58,247 nt of DNA from positions 1-58,247 of the forward strand of contig NZ_JNXI01000032.1 in the NCBI RefSeq assembly GCF_000717055.1, given 5' to 3'. The notes under the pieces were generated by a model. The model did not search any database, was not told the origin of the DNA, and saw only the letters and a program-made list of their open reading frames with translations. Of this stretch, positions 42,524 through 51,333 are shown one piece after another. Position 1 is the stretch's first letter, and the number at the start of each line of letters is the position of its first letter. Both the position numbers and the translations under genes were made by a program. The stretch is from Streptomyces iakyrus (GTDB lineage Bacteria > Actinomycetota > Actinomycetes > Streptomycetales > Streptomycetaceae).

Positions 42524-42539
42524 CATCGGCCAACCGATG
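42524..42539. terminator. Small bidirectional hairpin between convergent genes
   Basis: CATCGG-CCAA-CCGATG, a perfect 6-bp stem with a 4-base loop, lies between the ends of the methyltransferase (plus) and the multicopper oxidase (minus). It is modest in strength. Confidence 0.45.
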
Positions 42540-42567
42540 AGCCCGCCCGGACGGCGCGAGGTGAACC

Positions 42568-44184
42568 TCAGGCCTTGTAGGCCACGTTCGCCATCATCCC
42601 GGCCTCGCCGTGGTAGGCGTTGTGGCAGTGCAGCATCCACTGGCCCGGGTTGTCGGCGTCGAAGAAGACGGACAGCTTCTTCTTGGGCAGCACGATCGCG
42701 GTGTCCTTGCGCGGCCCGGAGTCACCGATCTGGTACGTGTGGCCGTGCAGGTGCATCGGGTGCCACATGTCGGTGTCGTTGAAGAAGTCGAGCCGTACGC
42801 GCTGGCCCTCCTCGATGAGGATCGGGTTCCCCTGGGGGTCCTTCATGTCGAACGGCCTGCCGTTGATGGCCCAGTTGTACTTGTCCATGCCGCCGGTCAG
42901 CTTGATCTGGTGCGTCACGTCGGTCTTGGCCGACTTGAACCGCACGTCGTCGGCGGCACGCAGCTGGGACGCCGACATGATCATGCCGTCCAGTTCCTTC
43001 GGACGGACGGTCGGCTTCGGCGCGCTCCCGGAGCCCGTACGCACCAGAGCGAAGCCGTTGGCGTTCTTGCCCTCGGCCAGGGCGACGAGCGGGAAGACAC
43101 CGTCGCCGAGGGTGACGAGGACGTCGTAACGCTCGCCCATGCCGATCAGCAGGGCGTCGACTTCCTGGTGCTGGACCGGGAAGCCGTCGGTGTGGGTGAT
43201 GGTCATCTTGTGACCGCCGAGGGCGACGCGGTAGGCGGTGTCTCCGCCCGCGTTGATGATGCGCAGCCGGACCTTCTTGCCGGGCTTGCCGGTGTAAACG
43301 TCCGGGTCGGTGGCCACCCGGCCGTTGATCAGGTGGTGCGGGTACTTGACGTCGCCGGCGTCGCCGCCGAGCAGTTCACTCTCGGCGCCCATGAGCATGA
43401 ACTTCATCGACATGCCGCCGGACGAGGCGGACGGGGACGGGGAGTCCTCCCCCATGTCCATCCCGCCCATGTCTCCCATGTCGTGGCCTTCCATGCCGCT
43501 GGAGCTGGGGCTGCTGCCGTCGCCCATGTCCATGCCGCCCATGCCCTGCCTGAGTTCGGCGAAGACCTCGTCCGGGGTACCGGTGACGCCGTCGACCCAG
43601 TCGTCGAGGAGGACGACCCACTCGTCGTCGTACGCGAGGGTCTCCTTGGGGTCCTCGATGATCAGCGGGGCGTACAGACCGCGGTCGAGCTGGACGCCGA
43701 CGTGTGGGTGGAAGAAGTACGTGCCCGGGGCGTCGGTGATGAACTGGTAGGTGAAGGTGGAGCCGGCCCGGACGGCGGTCTGGGTGGCCGGGGGCACGCC
43801 GTCCATGTCGTTGCGCAGGGCGATGCCGTGCCAGTGGATGGACGTGGTGGTCTTGTTCGGGAGCTGGTTGGACAGCTCGGCCACAAGGGTGTCGCCGACG
43901 GAGAGCCGGATCTCCTTGCCCGGGGTGCGTCCGTCGAATGCCCAGGTCTTGGGCATGACGCCGCCGCCCAGGTCGATCATGGCGGGTGCCGCGGTCAGGG
44001 TGAGCTTCTGCTGGCGTCCGGTGCTCTTGCGCTTCTTCTCCCCCGCGGCGACCGCCGAGCCGGAGGGGTTGACCAGGGCATTGCCGCCATCGGAGCCGCT
44101 CCCGCTGCTGCAGGCGGCAAGAGCGCCGGCACCGGCGACTCCCAGTCCGGCGAGCAGGACGGAGCGGCGATTGATGCTGTTCAT
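42568..44184 (-). CDS. Multicopper oxidase with Met-rich insert
   Basis: 538 residues. NRRSVLLAGLGVAGAGALAAC is a twin-arginine-type signal with a lipobox-like Cys. All four copper motifs are present: HWHG near residue 118, FHPHVG near 158, HPMHLHGH near 490, and HCHNAYHGEAGM near 525 with the type-1 Cys and axial Met. A Met/Asp/His-rich insert (GMGGMDMGDGSS, GHDMGDMGGMDMG) resembles the copper-gathering loops of CueO/CopA. It likely oxidises Cu(I) to Cu(II) outside the cell. A small secreted protein and a CsoR-like box lie upstream. Confidence 0.95.
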   Translation of the reverse strand: MNSINRRSVLLAGLGVAGAGALAACSSGSGSDGGNALVNPSGSAVAAGEKKRKSTGRQQKLTLTAAPAMIDLGGGVMPKTWAFDGRTPGKEIRLSVGDTLVAELSNQLPNKTTTSIHWHGIALRNDMDGVPPATQTAVRAGSTFTYQFITDAPGTYFFHPHVGVQLDRGLYAPLIIEDPKETLAYDDEWVVLLDDWVDGVTGTPDEVFAELRQGMGGMDMGDGSSPSSSGMEGHDMGDMGGMDMGEDSPSPSASSGGMSMKFMLMGAESELLGGDAGDVKYPHHLINGRVATDPDVYTGKPGKKVRLRIINAGGDTAYRVALGGHKMTITHTDGFPVQHQEVDALLIGMGERYDVLVTLGDGVFPLVALAEGKNANGFALVRTGSGSAPKPTVRPKELDGMIMSASQLRAADDVRFKSAKTDVTHQIKLTGGMDKYNWAINGRPFDMKDPQGNPILIEEGQRVRLDFFNDTDMWHPMHLHGHTYQIGDSGPRKDTAIVLPKKKLSVFFDADNPGQWMLHCHNAYHGEAGMMANVAYKA

Positions 44185-44259
44185 GGGTTGTGTCCTCTGT
44201 TCTCGTAACTGCCGACGTGGTCGCGGAGGGACGGCACATCGCGCGCCGTCCGGGGCGGC

Positions 44260-44718
44260 CTATATACGCAGCAGGGAGAGAACGGACAGGTCGGGCGGGG
44301 CGCGGCCGACCGTACCGACGGGCACGGATGCCGCCACGGCCTCGGGAAGGTCCGTGAGCGGTGAGAACTCGTTTTCGGCGGGGGCGACGAGTTGCACGGA
44401 GCCGATGCTCGCCGTGGTGCAGTGCTGCATGTCGGGCGCAGCGCAACCACCGGCGTCCATGCTGTGCGAGGAGGACGGCTCCCAGGCGGTCGGCGTCGCC
44501 TCGCCCGGCATGGTGTGGCCGGCATGGGCAGCACCCTGCATGGGGGCGCCATCCATCACGGCCATGGACGAAGCGCTCATCATGCGCGAGGCGCCCGTCG
44601 CAGCAGTCTCGTGGTGGACGAGCACGGCCAGCGCGACGAACAGGGCGAGGAACGCCCCATACGTCCAGCGGACGGCACTGCCGCCCCTGTGAGCTGCCTG
44701 TATCGCCACGGTCTCCAC
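44260..44718 (-). CDS. Small Met/His-rich secreted protein ending in LLRI (DUF6153-like)
   Basis: 152 residues. A signal anchor (YGAFLALFVALAVLVHHET) precedes a Met/His region (RMMSASSMAVMDGAPMQG, GHTMPGE, SHSMDAGGCAAPDMQHC) and the end RAPPDLSVLSLLRI. Met, His and Cys point to Cu(I)/Cu(II) binding. It precedes the multicopper oxidase on the same strand by 75 bp and follows a CsoR-like palindrome, so the two are probably a copper-induced operon. DUF6153 is named from memory of similar proteins. Confidence 0.75.
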   Translation of the reverse strand: METVAIQAAHRGGSAVRWTYGAFLALFVALAVLVHHETAATGASRMMSASSMAVMDGAPMQGAAHAGHTMPGEATPTAWEPSSSHSMDAGGCAAPDMQHCTTASIGSVQLVAPAENEFSPLTDLPEAVAASVPVGTVGRAPPDLSVLSLLRI

Positions 44719-44753
44719 CCTGGTCGCGCTTGCGGACGCCGACGTCGGAATCT

Positions 44754-44768
44754 TACCCCCTGGGGGTA
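44754..44768. promoter_or_regulatory. CsoR-like copper operator, site 1
   Basis: TACCCCCTGGGGGTA is a perfect palindrome with an AT-end and G/C core, the form of actinobacterial CsoR operators. It lies 35 bp upstream of the small Met/His protein and multicopper oxidase genes (minus strand). No csoR gene is in the window, so a regulator encoded elsewhere is presumed. Confidence 0.8.
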
Positions 44769-44799
44769 CCTTACAGGGGTCGACGGACTGATGAGATCT

Positions 44800-45915
44800 T
44801 CAGTTGGTCGGCAGTCCTCCGTAGGAGTGCAGACCGGTGATGAGGATGTTGACGCCGTAGTAATTGAAGACGAAGGTGGCGAACGCCACCAGTCCGAGCA
44901 CCGCCGCGCGCCGTCCCTTCCACCCGGCGGTGGCCCGGGCGTGCAGGTACGCGGCGTAGGCGACCCACGTGATGAAGGCCCAGGTCTCCTTGGGGTCCCA
45001 GCCCCAGTAGCGGCCCCACGCGGCTTCCGCCCATACCGCGCCCGCGATGACCGCGAAGGTCCACAGAGGGAAGACGAGGCCAGTCAGGCGGTAGGCCAGC
45101 TTGTCGAGCGTCTGGCTGGACGGCAGCCGCCGCCACAGCACAGCGCCTCGTCCCTCAGCCCCGCCCCCGGCGACCGCCCGTTCCCAGCGGTCGCGCACCA
45201 GGTACAGGATGCTGACGACGGCCGCCGTGTGGAACACGCCGCCCGAGATGATCGCGGCGGAGACGTGGATCCACAGCCAGTACGAGTGCAGGGCGGGCAC
45301 GAGCTGTGCGGAGTCGACGTACAGCACCGACACCGCGAGGCCGAGGGTGAGCAGGACCGAGAAGAGGACCGGAACCCCCAGCCACCGCACAGGTCTGCGG
45401 GCCGCGAGCAGGCCGACGTACGCGGCCGATGCCATCAGGGCGAAGGCGGTGGAGAACTCGTACATGTTGCCCCACGGCGGCCGGCTCACCGCGAGGCCGC
45501 GGGCCAGCACCGAGCCGAAGTGGAGCAGGAGCGCCAGCACGGTGAGTGAGACGGCGATCCGCCCAACGAGGTCGGCCCGGGGACTGCCACCGGCCGCTCC
45601 GGGGCCGTCACCCGTGCCCGTGACGAGGGCTTCCGGACGCGCGGTCGCGGGCGGTGCCAGCACCTGCGTGCTGCTTCCTGTTGCACCGCCCACGGCCGCG
45701 CTCCTTGTCCGGCCGCGTGAGGGCGCGACCGGAGTCTGTTGTGCCGCCCGTACCGCCGGAGAGGCGGCGGAGGCCCGCATCCCCGGACCCCGGCTTCCGA
45801 ACGCCCACTCCGCGCAGGCGGCGACGAAGGCGAGCAGATAGACGGCGATCGCCGAGTACATCAGCCAGTTGGCGAGCTGGGCCAGGTTCTGGTCGGCGAG
45901 AGGGGCGTTGCTCAT
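44800..45915 (-). CDS. ccsB: Cytochrome c biogenesis protein CcsB (copy 2)
   Basis: 371 residues. It repeats the features of copy 1: WGRYWGWDPKETWAFITW, YLHARATAGWKGRRAA, FNYYGVNILITGLHSY, PPWGNMYEFSTAF. The hydrophilic loop at residues 47-110 is a different sequence from copy 1. Its ATG overlaps the ResB stop (four bases). Gene order is the same as copy 1, on the opposite strand, so this is a second full haem-attachment system rather than a fragment. Confidence 0.95.
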   Translation of the reverse strand: MSNAPLADQNLAQLANWLMYSAIAVYLLAFVAACAEWAFGSRGPGMRASAASPAVRAAQQTPVAPSRGRTRSAAVGGATGSSTQVLAPPATARPEALVTGTGDGPGAAGGSPRADLVGRIAVSLTVLALLLHFGSVLARGLAVSRPPWGNMYEFSTAFALMASAAYVGLLAARRPVRWLGVPVLFSVLLTLGLAVSVLYVDSAQLVPALHSYWLWIHVSAAIISGGVFHTAAVVSILYLVRDRWERAVAGGGAEGRGAVLWRRLPSSQTLDKLAYRLTGLVFPLWTFAVIAGAVWAEAAWGRYWGWDPKETWAFITWVAYAAYLHARATAGWKGRRAAVLGLVAFATFVFNYYGVNILITGLHSYGGLPTN

Positions 45916-47591
45916 TTCTGCTCCTGGGGCAGGGGCTCAAGGTTTTTCACGTCCGACTCGGCGGCCTTCAAAGCGGGGAACCGCTCCCGCAACTCCTCGG
46001 CGAGTTCGGCCACTTCCTCGGCCGTCCGGTCGGTCCCACCGGGGTCCAGTCCGGCGACCACGATCCGCACCCGGCCGGACAGCATGGCTTCCGCACGCAC
46101 CCACACCCGCCGCCGGCGGACGAAGAGCGAGGCGCACAGGCCGAGGCCCATGGCCACCGCACTCCACAGAGCCGTGCTGTTGCTGGGGTTGCGGGCGATC
46201 TGGAAGCTCGCCCACTGTTTGATGCCGTCGAAGGTGAGCGAGCCCGCACCACCGGGGAGTTGCATCCGGTCGCCGGGGCGCAGGGCCTGCGCGAACGGGG
46301 AGCCGTCGGCCTTGCGGAACTGCGTCATGCGGCTGGAGTCGAGCTGGTAGACGTTCTGCGGTCGGCCGCTGTCCATGCCGAGATCACCGTGGTAGGCGGT
46401 CAGGACCAGTACCGGGTCGTCCGTGGCGGGGAAGGACGACGCCCAGCCGGTCTGGGTCAGCTGCACGGTGGGCAGGAAGAGCCCGGTGAAGCCGAGGCCG
46501 TCGCGCTTGCCGTCGCGGTCGCGGGCGTCCGGCGCCTTGATCACGCCCACGGAGGTCAGGTTGGCGTCCTGCGGAAGGAAGGCGGCGGGCCCCTGCCAGG
46601 CGATGTCGCCTTTGCCGTCGCGGACGGTGACGACCGGGGCGTAGCCGTGGCCGAGGAGGAAGACCTTGGCGCCGTCCACCTCCAGCGGCTTGTTGACTTC
46701 GACCAGGGTGTCCCGCGCCGGCCCGCCGTCGCTCTTGCTGTAGTTCAGGCGCGCGACGAAGGAGCTGGCGGTGCCGCGCTGCGGGCCGCTGCGCTGGTAC
46801 GTCGCGGAGAACCCCTTGAGCTGGAAGCTGAACGGCTGAAGGCTGTCGGCCGAGGCCAGCGTGCCCGGGGTGAAGTCGTCGTACTGCGTGAGGGTGTTGG
46901 TGAAGCTGTCCCCCTCCAGGACGAGCTTCTGACCGGTCGTGCCGAAGAGACTGCCGACGGCGAGCGCGACGAGCAGCCCGAACAGAGACGCGTGGAACAC
47001 CAGGTTTCCGGCCTCACGCAGGTACCCCTTCTCCCCCGCGACCGAGCCGCCCACATCGAGGTCGGCCCGGAAGCGGCGCCGCCGCAGCAGGTCCGCGGCG
47101 GTGAGCAGCACTTCGCCGCGGTCGGCCGACGCCGTCCAGACGGCGTGCTGCGGCAGCCGGTCCAGTCGGCGCGGGGCGGCAGGCGGTCGGGCCCGGAGCG
47201 TGCGGACGTACTGCACGGTCCGCGGCACGATGCAGCCGGCGAGTGAGACGAAGAGCAGCAGGTAGACGGCGGCGAACCAGGGCGACGAGTAGACGTCGAA
47301 GAAGCCGAGCGTGTCCAGGAGCGGCGCGAGATCCGGGTTCCGCCTGCGGAAGTCCGCGGCCTGGGCGGGCTGCCGCCCCTCCTGGGGCACCAGGGAGCCG
47401 GGTACAGCTGCGAGCGCGAGCAGGAGCAGCAGGACGAGCGCCGTGCGCATCGTGGTCAGCGAACGCCAAGCCCAGCGCAGCCAGCCGACCGGCCCCAGAC
47501 CCCTGGGGTGGGCCGCCGGCGCGGATTCGCTCGTATCGCTGTCGCCTTGCGCGGGAGGATCGGCGAGACTACGAAAGTTATTAGTAGCCAC
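45912..47591 (-). CDS. resB: Cytochrome c biogenesis protein ResB (copy 2)
   Basis: About 559 residues from GTG 47591; a longer start at 47648 is possible. Matching copy 1 are GWLRWAWRSLTTMRTALVLL, LLLFVSLAGCIVPR, EKGYLREAGNLVFHASL, DSFTNTLTQYDDF, and GGAGSLTFDGIKQWASFQ. It works with CcsB, encoded by the overlapping next gene. A copy of the 16-bp motif overlaps codons 2-7 of this reading, so either the true start is downstream or the motif blocks transcription from within. Confidence 0.92.
   Translation of the reverse strand: MATNNFRSLADPPAQGDSDTSESAPAAHPRGLGPVGWLRWAWRSLTTMRTALVLLLLLALAAVPGSLVPQEGRQPAQAADFRRRNPDLAPLLDTLGFFDVYSSPWFAAVYLLLFVSLAGCIVPRTVQYVRTLRARPPAAPRRLDRLPQHAVWTASADRGEVLLTAADLLRRRRFRADLDVGGSVAGEKGYLREAGNLVFHASLFGLLVALAVGSLFGTTGQKLVLEGDSFTNTLTQYDDFTPGTLASADSLQPFSFQLKGFSATYQRSGPQRGTASSFVARLNYSKSDGGPARDTLVEVNKPLEVDGAKVFLLGHGYAPVVTVRDGKGDIAWQGPAAFLPQDANLTSVGVIKAPDARDRDGKRDGLGFTGLFLPTVQLTQTGWASSFPATDDPVLVLTAYHGDLGMDSGRPQNVYQLDSSRMTQFRKADGSPFAQALRPGDRMQLPGGAGSLTFDGIKQWASFQIARNPSNSTALWSAVAMGLGLCASLFVRRRRVWVRAEAMLSGRVRIVVAGLDPGGTDRTAEEVAELAEELRERFPALKAAESDVKNLEPLPQEQK
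47571..47586 (-). promoter_or_regulatory. 16-bp recurrent motif, site 5
   Basis: On the minus strand TACTAATAACTTTCGT: left half TACTAA and spacing kept, right half degenerate. It overlaps the start of resB copy 2. Confidence 0.45.
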
Positions 47592-47683
47592 GGAGGGAGT
47601 CTGACACACGACAGAATCCGTTCTGCGACCACCCCCGTCATTCCCCAATCGCGACCAGGAACCGGGAAGCTACGTCACACGTC

Positions 47684-47699
47684 TACGAACTCACTTAGC
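47684..47699 (+). promoter_or_regulatory. 16-bp recurrent motif, site 6
   Basis: TACGAACTCACTTAGC: perfect right half ACTTAGC, left half with one change. It lies 26 bp before the L,D-transpeptidase start, in the divergent spacer with resB copy 2. Confidence 0.6.
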
Positions 47700-47725
47700 C
47701 CTTTAGAGAACCTGAGAGGGGTCCT

Positions 47726-48940
47726 ATGCGACAGCGCCTGCCAGCACGGCTGAACCGCCGGACCGTACAGCCGCTCGCGCTCGCCTCGGCCGCCGCCGTC
47801 GTCCTCGCCGCGTGCAGCGCCGGCCCCAAGGCGGACAGCAGCTCCGACTTGGCGGCCGACGGGGGGAAGAACGGCGGGCCGGCCGCGATAGTCGTGGAGC
47901 CGGGCGCGGACAGCGAGAAGGTGCCGGTCAGCCGGAAGGTGACCGTGCGCGCCCAGGGCGGGTCCCTGTCGTCCGTCGAGGTCAGCTCCCCCGGCCCGGG
48001 CAAGCTCTCAGGCACCTGGTCCAAGGACAAGTCCGTATGGACCTCCAGCACACCGCTCGCCCCGGGCGCCACCTACACGGTGAACGCCAAGGGCAAGGCG
48101 TCCGACGGCTCGCCCCTCACCGAGAACGCCTCCTTCACCACCGAGGCGGCCAAGAACACCTTCGTCGGCACCTACAACCCCGACAAGGGAGCGAAGGTCG
48201 GGGTCGCCATGCCGGTGTCGATCACGTTCAACAAGCCGATCCACGACAAGGCGGCGGTCGAGAAGAAGCTCAAGGTCACCGCTTCGCCCGCGGTCGAGGG
48301 CGCCTGGAGCTGGATGAAGGACCGCGACGGCAAGGACCGTATCGACTACCGCCCCAAGGAGTTCTGGAAGTCCGGCACCAAGGTCACCCTGCGCATGGAC
48401 CTCGCGGGCGTCGACGCGGGCAACGGGATCTACGGCACCCAGCAGCGCGTCGTGAACTTCACCATCGGCGACGCGGTGACCAGCACCGTCGACGTCGTGA
48501 AGAAGACCATGACGGTGGCGAAGAACGGCAAGACGCTCCGCACGCTGAAGGTCTCCACCGGCAAGAAGGACTTCGAGACCTGGAACGGGACGATGGTCGT
48601 GCTGGGCAAGGTCCCCAGCATCCGCATGAACTCCGCCACGGTCGGCATCTTCGGCGCCGAGGCGTACGACATGAGGTCGGTGAAGTGGGACGTCCAGCTC
48701 ACCCCCTCCGGCACATACGCCCACGCGGCACCCTGGAACGAAGGCAAGTTCGGCCGCATCAACGCGAGCCACGGCTGCATCGGCATGAGCACGACGGATG
48801 CCAAGTGGTTCTACGACCAGGTCCATCTCGGTGACCCGGTCACCGTCGTCAATTCCACGGACACCGTGGCGGTCAATAACGGCTACGGCGACTGGAACGT
48901 CGACTGGGAGACCTGGAAGAAGGGCAGCGCGCTGAACTGA
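47726..48940 (+). CDS. L,D-transpeptidase lipoprotein (Ig-like plus YkuD)
   Basis: 404 residues with lipobox VVLAAC near residue 30. Two Ig-like domains (about residues 50-140 and 145-260) precede a YkuD domain whose catalytic motif reads HAAPWNEGKFGRINASHGCI, then GMST, with the Cys nucleophile. Such enzymes make 3-3 cross-links in peptidoglycan and resist beta-lactams other than carbapenems. The layout is that of mycobacterial LdtMt2-type proteins. The 16-bp motif lies upstream. Confidence 0.94.
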   Translation: MRQRLPARLNRRTVQPLALASAAAVVLAACSAGPKADSSSDLAADGGKNGGPAAIVVEPGADSEKVPVSRKVTVRAQGGSLSSVEVSSPGPGKLSGTWSKDKSVWTSSTPLAPGATYTVNAKGKASDGSPLTENASFTTEAAKNTFVGTYNPDKGAKVGVAMPVSITFNKPIHDKAAVEKKLKVTASPAVEGAWSWMKDRDGKDRIDYRPKEFWKSGTKVTLRMDLAGVDAGNGIYGTQQRVVNFTIGDAVTSTVDVVKKTMTVAKNGKTLRTLKVSTGKKDFETWNGTMVVLGKVPSIRMNSATVGIFGAEAYDMRSVKWDVQLTPSGTYAHAAPWNEGKFGRINASHGCIGMSTTDAKWFYDQVHLGDPVTVVNSTDTVAVNNGYGDWNVDWETWKKGSALN

Positions 48941-48954
48941 CGTCACCGGTTTCC

Positions 48955-48975
48955 ATATACCCCTAGGGGGTATAT
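48955..48975. promoter_or_regulatory. CsoR-like copper operator, site 2
   Basis: ATATACCCCTAGGGGG followed by TATAT, nearly palindromic over 21 bp. It is close to published actinobacterial CsoR operators. It lies 45 bp before the unknown membrane protein gene at 49021 and should make that gene copper-inducible. Confidence 0.8.
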
Positions 48976-49020
48976 TCTCGCCGCATTGGCCATCACCAAC
49001 CCTGAAGGCAGGCGGGGACC

Positions 49021-50457
49021 ATGAACCGGCTCATCACCGCGGCGGCCGGCGGACTACTGGCGCTGTTCAGCATGTACTGGGACGACTCGCTGCACACCGA
49101 CGTGGGTCGGGACACCTTCTGGAGCGCCCCCCATGTGCTGCTCTACGGCTCCCTGACGGTGACGCTCGGCGCCACCGCCTGGTGGGCCGTCGGAAGGATC
49201 CGCGGCCGGGGCCTTCGTGCGGCCGCGGCGGACCCGCTGCTGCGATGGGCGGCCATCTCCGCCGGAGCCATCGGCATCTCGGCTCCGGCGGACGAGGCCT
49301 GGCACATCGCGTTCGGCCGGGACGCGGTGCTGTGGAGCCCGCCCCACCTACTGGCCATCGTCGCCACCTTCGCCCTGGCCGTCACCCTCCTGCGGGCGAT
49401 CGCCGCCGAGGGCGGCGGCGGGTCGCTGATGCTCGGCGGCGGGCTCGTCCTGGCGGCCTCGCTGGCACCGGTCATGGAGTACGAGTCCGACGTACCGCAG
49501 TACTCGGCCGTCTGGTTCCTGCCGGCCGCCACCACCGGGATCACACTGGCGATCGTGCTGATCCGGCGGTTCGACCCGAATCCGTGGGCCGTCACGCGGG
49601 CGGCGCTGGTCGTCACGGCCGTGCGGCTGGCGGTGATTCCGGTCCTCGCCGGTCTCGGGTACTCCACGCCGATCGTGCCGCCCGTGCTCCTCGTGGCCCT
49701 GGCGGTCGACCTGGCCCGTGGGAGGAACGGGAGTTGGTCACCGTGGTGGCTCGCCCTGATCGTTCCTCTCGCTGTGCACGCGACATACATGCCGCTGCTT
49801 CCCGTCCTGCCGCACGGCACGATCGTCGACGCCCACCAGTTCGTCCCGTCCCTGCTCGTTTCGATAGGCGGCTCGGCACTGGTCATCCTCACCGCCGAGG
49901 GACTGCCACGCCCAGGGCTCCCTGTGATCCGAGCAGCCGGGCTGACGGTCGCCGCGCTGACGCTGGCCCTGCCACTGCCCCTGCTGTCCGCCGGGCGAGC
50001 GGCGGCCCATGACCCCGGTCAGGGAACCGAGGCAGGTAAGGCTCACTGGCGGACGTCGGTTCAGGGTTCCCGGATCGACGTCAGGGTGACTCCCGAACCG
50101 GGCGCATCCGGCCGCGCCAGCCTGGTCGCACGCCGCGCCGGGCAGGAGTTGACCGCACCCCTCGAGACATTCGAGAACGGCGTGTACCGCGGGGACATCA
50201 CGGTGCCGGAGCCCGGCCGCTGGTTCGTCTACGCCGCCTTCCGCGGCACCGGAACGTCCACGACGGAGACTTGGATCCCGGTCGAGGCCGACTCCTCACA
50301 GATCCTGCAAGAGGCCCGGCCGCTGTACATACCTCCCGCCCCGCGGAAGGACGGCGCGGGCAGGACGGCGGCCACCGTCGCGCTGTACGGACTGTCGGCG
50401 GCGATTCTGCTCGCCGTCGCCCGCTCCGGGCGCCGTACACCGCTCCCGCAGGGATGA
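49021..50457 (+). CDS. Unknown polytopic membrane protein with external C-terminal domain
   Basis: 478 residues. About nine helices with unusual conserved-looking motifs: SMYWDDSLHTDVGRDTFWSA near the start and DEAWHIAFGRDAVLWSPPHL near residue 100, a repeated Asp/His-x-x-G-R-D pattern ahead of a helix. Residues 340-440 form an external beta-sandwich domain like the FixH/YtkA or CopC-like fold (TSVQGSRIDVRVTPEPGASG, FVYAAFRGTG), then a last helix. I do not recognise the family. The CsoR-like box suggests copper transport or delivery. Confidence 0.75.
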   Translation: MNRLITAAAGGLLALFSMYWDDSLHTDVGRDTFWSAPHVLLYGSLTVTLGATAWWAVGRIRGRGLRAAAADPLLRWAAISAGAIGISAPADEAWHIAFGRDAVLWSPPHLLAIVATFALAVTLLRAIAAEGGGGSLMLGGGLVLAASLAPVMEYESDVPQYSAVWFLPAATTGITLAIVLIRRFDPNPWAVTRAALVVTAVRLAVIPVLAGLGYSTPIVPPVLLVALAVDLARGRNGSWSPWWLALIVPLAVHATYMPLLPVLPHGTIVDAHQFVPSLLVSIGGSALVILTAEGLPRPGLPVIRAAGLTVAALTLALPLPLLSAGRAAAHDPGQGTEAGKAHWRTSVQGSRIDVRVTPEPGASGRASLVARRAGQELTAPLETFENGVYRGDITVPEPGRWFVYAAFRGTGTSTTETWIPVEADSSQILQEARPLYIPPAPRKDGAGRTAATVALYGLSAAILLAVARSGRRTPLPQG

Positions 50458-50539
50458 GCATGTCGCCGGGTTCCGGCTGGATGAGCATGACCTGGACCCG
50501 GCGGCGTGCTCTGCGGGCAGAGCGTGTCACACGCCCTGT

Positions 50540-50561
50540 CCTGTCCTCACCCGAGGACAGG
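50540..50561. terminator. Bidirectional terminator hairpin
   Basis: CCTGTCCTC-ACCC-GAGGACAGG, a perfect 9-bp stem with a 4-base loop, followed by G-rich sequence. It lies between convergent genes (membrane protein, plus; SanA-like, minus). Confidence 0.75.
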
Positions 50562-50628
50562 AGGGGGGCGGCGCAGCTACTCGGAGAAGCACACGCCGCG
50601 GCTCAACGACTCGTCGGCCGACGCCTGA

Positions 50629-51333
50629 TCACCGGGCGTCGGCCAGCGCCCGCGCCACGCCCGGTTCCTTCGGCCCGAGGAACTGGGGGTCCGGCTCGAA
50701 CGCCGCGTCCAGGGCCGCCTTGCTCGCGGCGAACAGTTCGCGGGTGGCGCCGTAGTAGTAGATCGCGTCGTGGTGGTCGGCCGCACTGACGCCGTACGAG
50801 TCGACGCCGGCCCCCTGGCACAGAGCGACCGCCCGGCGGATGTGGAAGCCCTGGCTGACGAGGATCGCGCGGTCGACACCGAAGATCTTCTTGGCGCGCA
50901 CGCAGGAGTCCCAGGTGTCGAAGCCGGCGTAGTCGCTGACGATGTGAGCGTGGGGCACGCCGCGATCGATGAGGTAGTGGCGCATGGTGTGCGGCTCGTT
51001 GTAGTGGTGGCTGCTGTTGTCGCCGGTGACCAGAACCACCTTGACGCGGCCCTCGCGATACAACTCGGCCGCGGCGTCGAGGCGGTTGGCGAGGAAGATC
51101 GACGGCTCGCCGTTCCATAACAGGCCCGCACCGAAAACCACGGCAACATCGGTGCGGGGGGCCTCGGTCGTCGTCCGCAGCCGGTCGTCCGCAGCCGTGA
51201 ACACCCACGTCGCGGGTATCAGCGCCAGCACGCACAGCAGCATCAACGCCTGCACGGTCCGCCGCTGCCCCGCACGCGTACGCGGCAGACGCGGCCTGAG
51301 GACGGCACTCAGGTGCGGGCGCGGCAAGCGCAT
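50629..51333 (-). CDS. SanA/ElyC-like DUF218 membrane protein
   Basis: 234 residues: a basic head, one helix (TVQALMLLCVLALIPATWVF), and a DUF218 domain with DVAVVFGAGLLWNGEPSIFL, VVLVTGDNSSHHYNEPHTM, and ILVSQGFHIRRAVALC. SanA of enterobacteria affects envelope permeability to vancomycin. It acts on the outer face of the membrane; the reaction is not known. It fits the envelope theme. Confidence 0.88.
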   Translation of the reverse strand: MRLPRPHLSAVLRPRLPRTRAGQRRTVQALMLLCVLALIPATWVFTAADDRLRTTTEAPRTDVAVVFGAGLLWNGEPSIFLANRLDAAAELYREGRVKVVLVTGDNSSHHYNEPHTMRHYLIDRGVPHAHIVSDYAGFDTWDSCVRAKKIFGVDRAILVSQGFHIRRAVALCQGAGVDSYGVSAADHHDAIYYYGATRELFAASKAALDAAFEPDPQFLGPKEPGVARALADAR

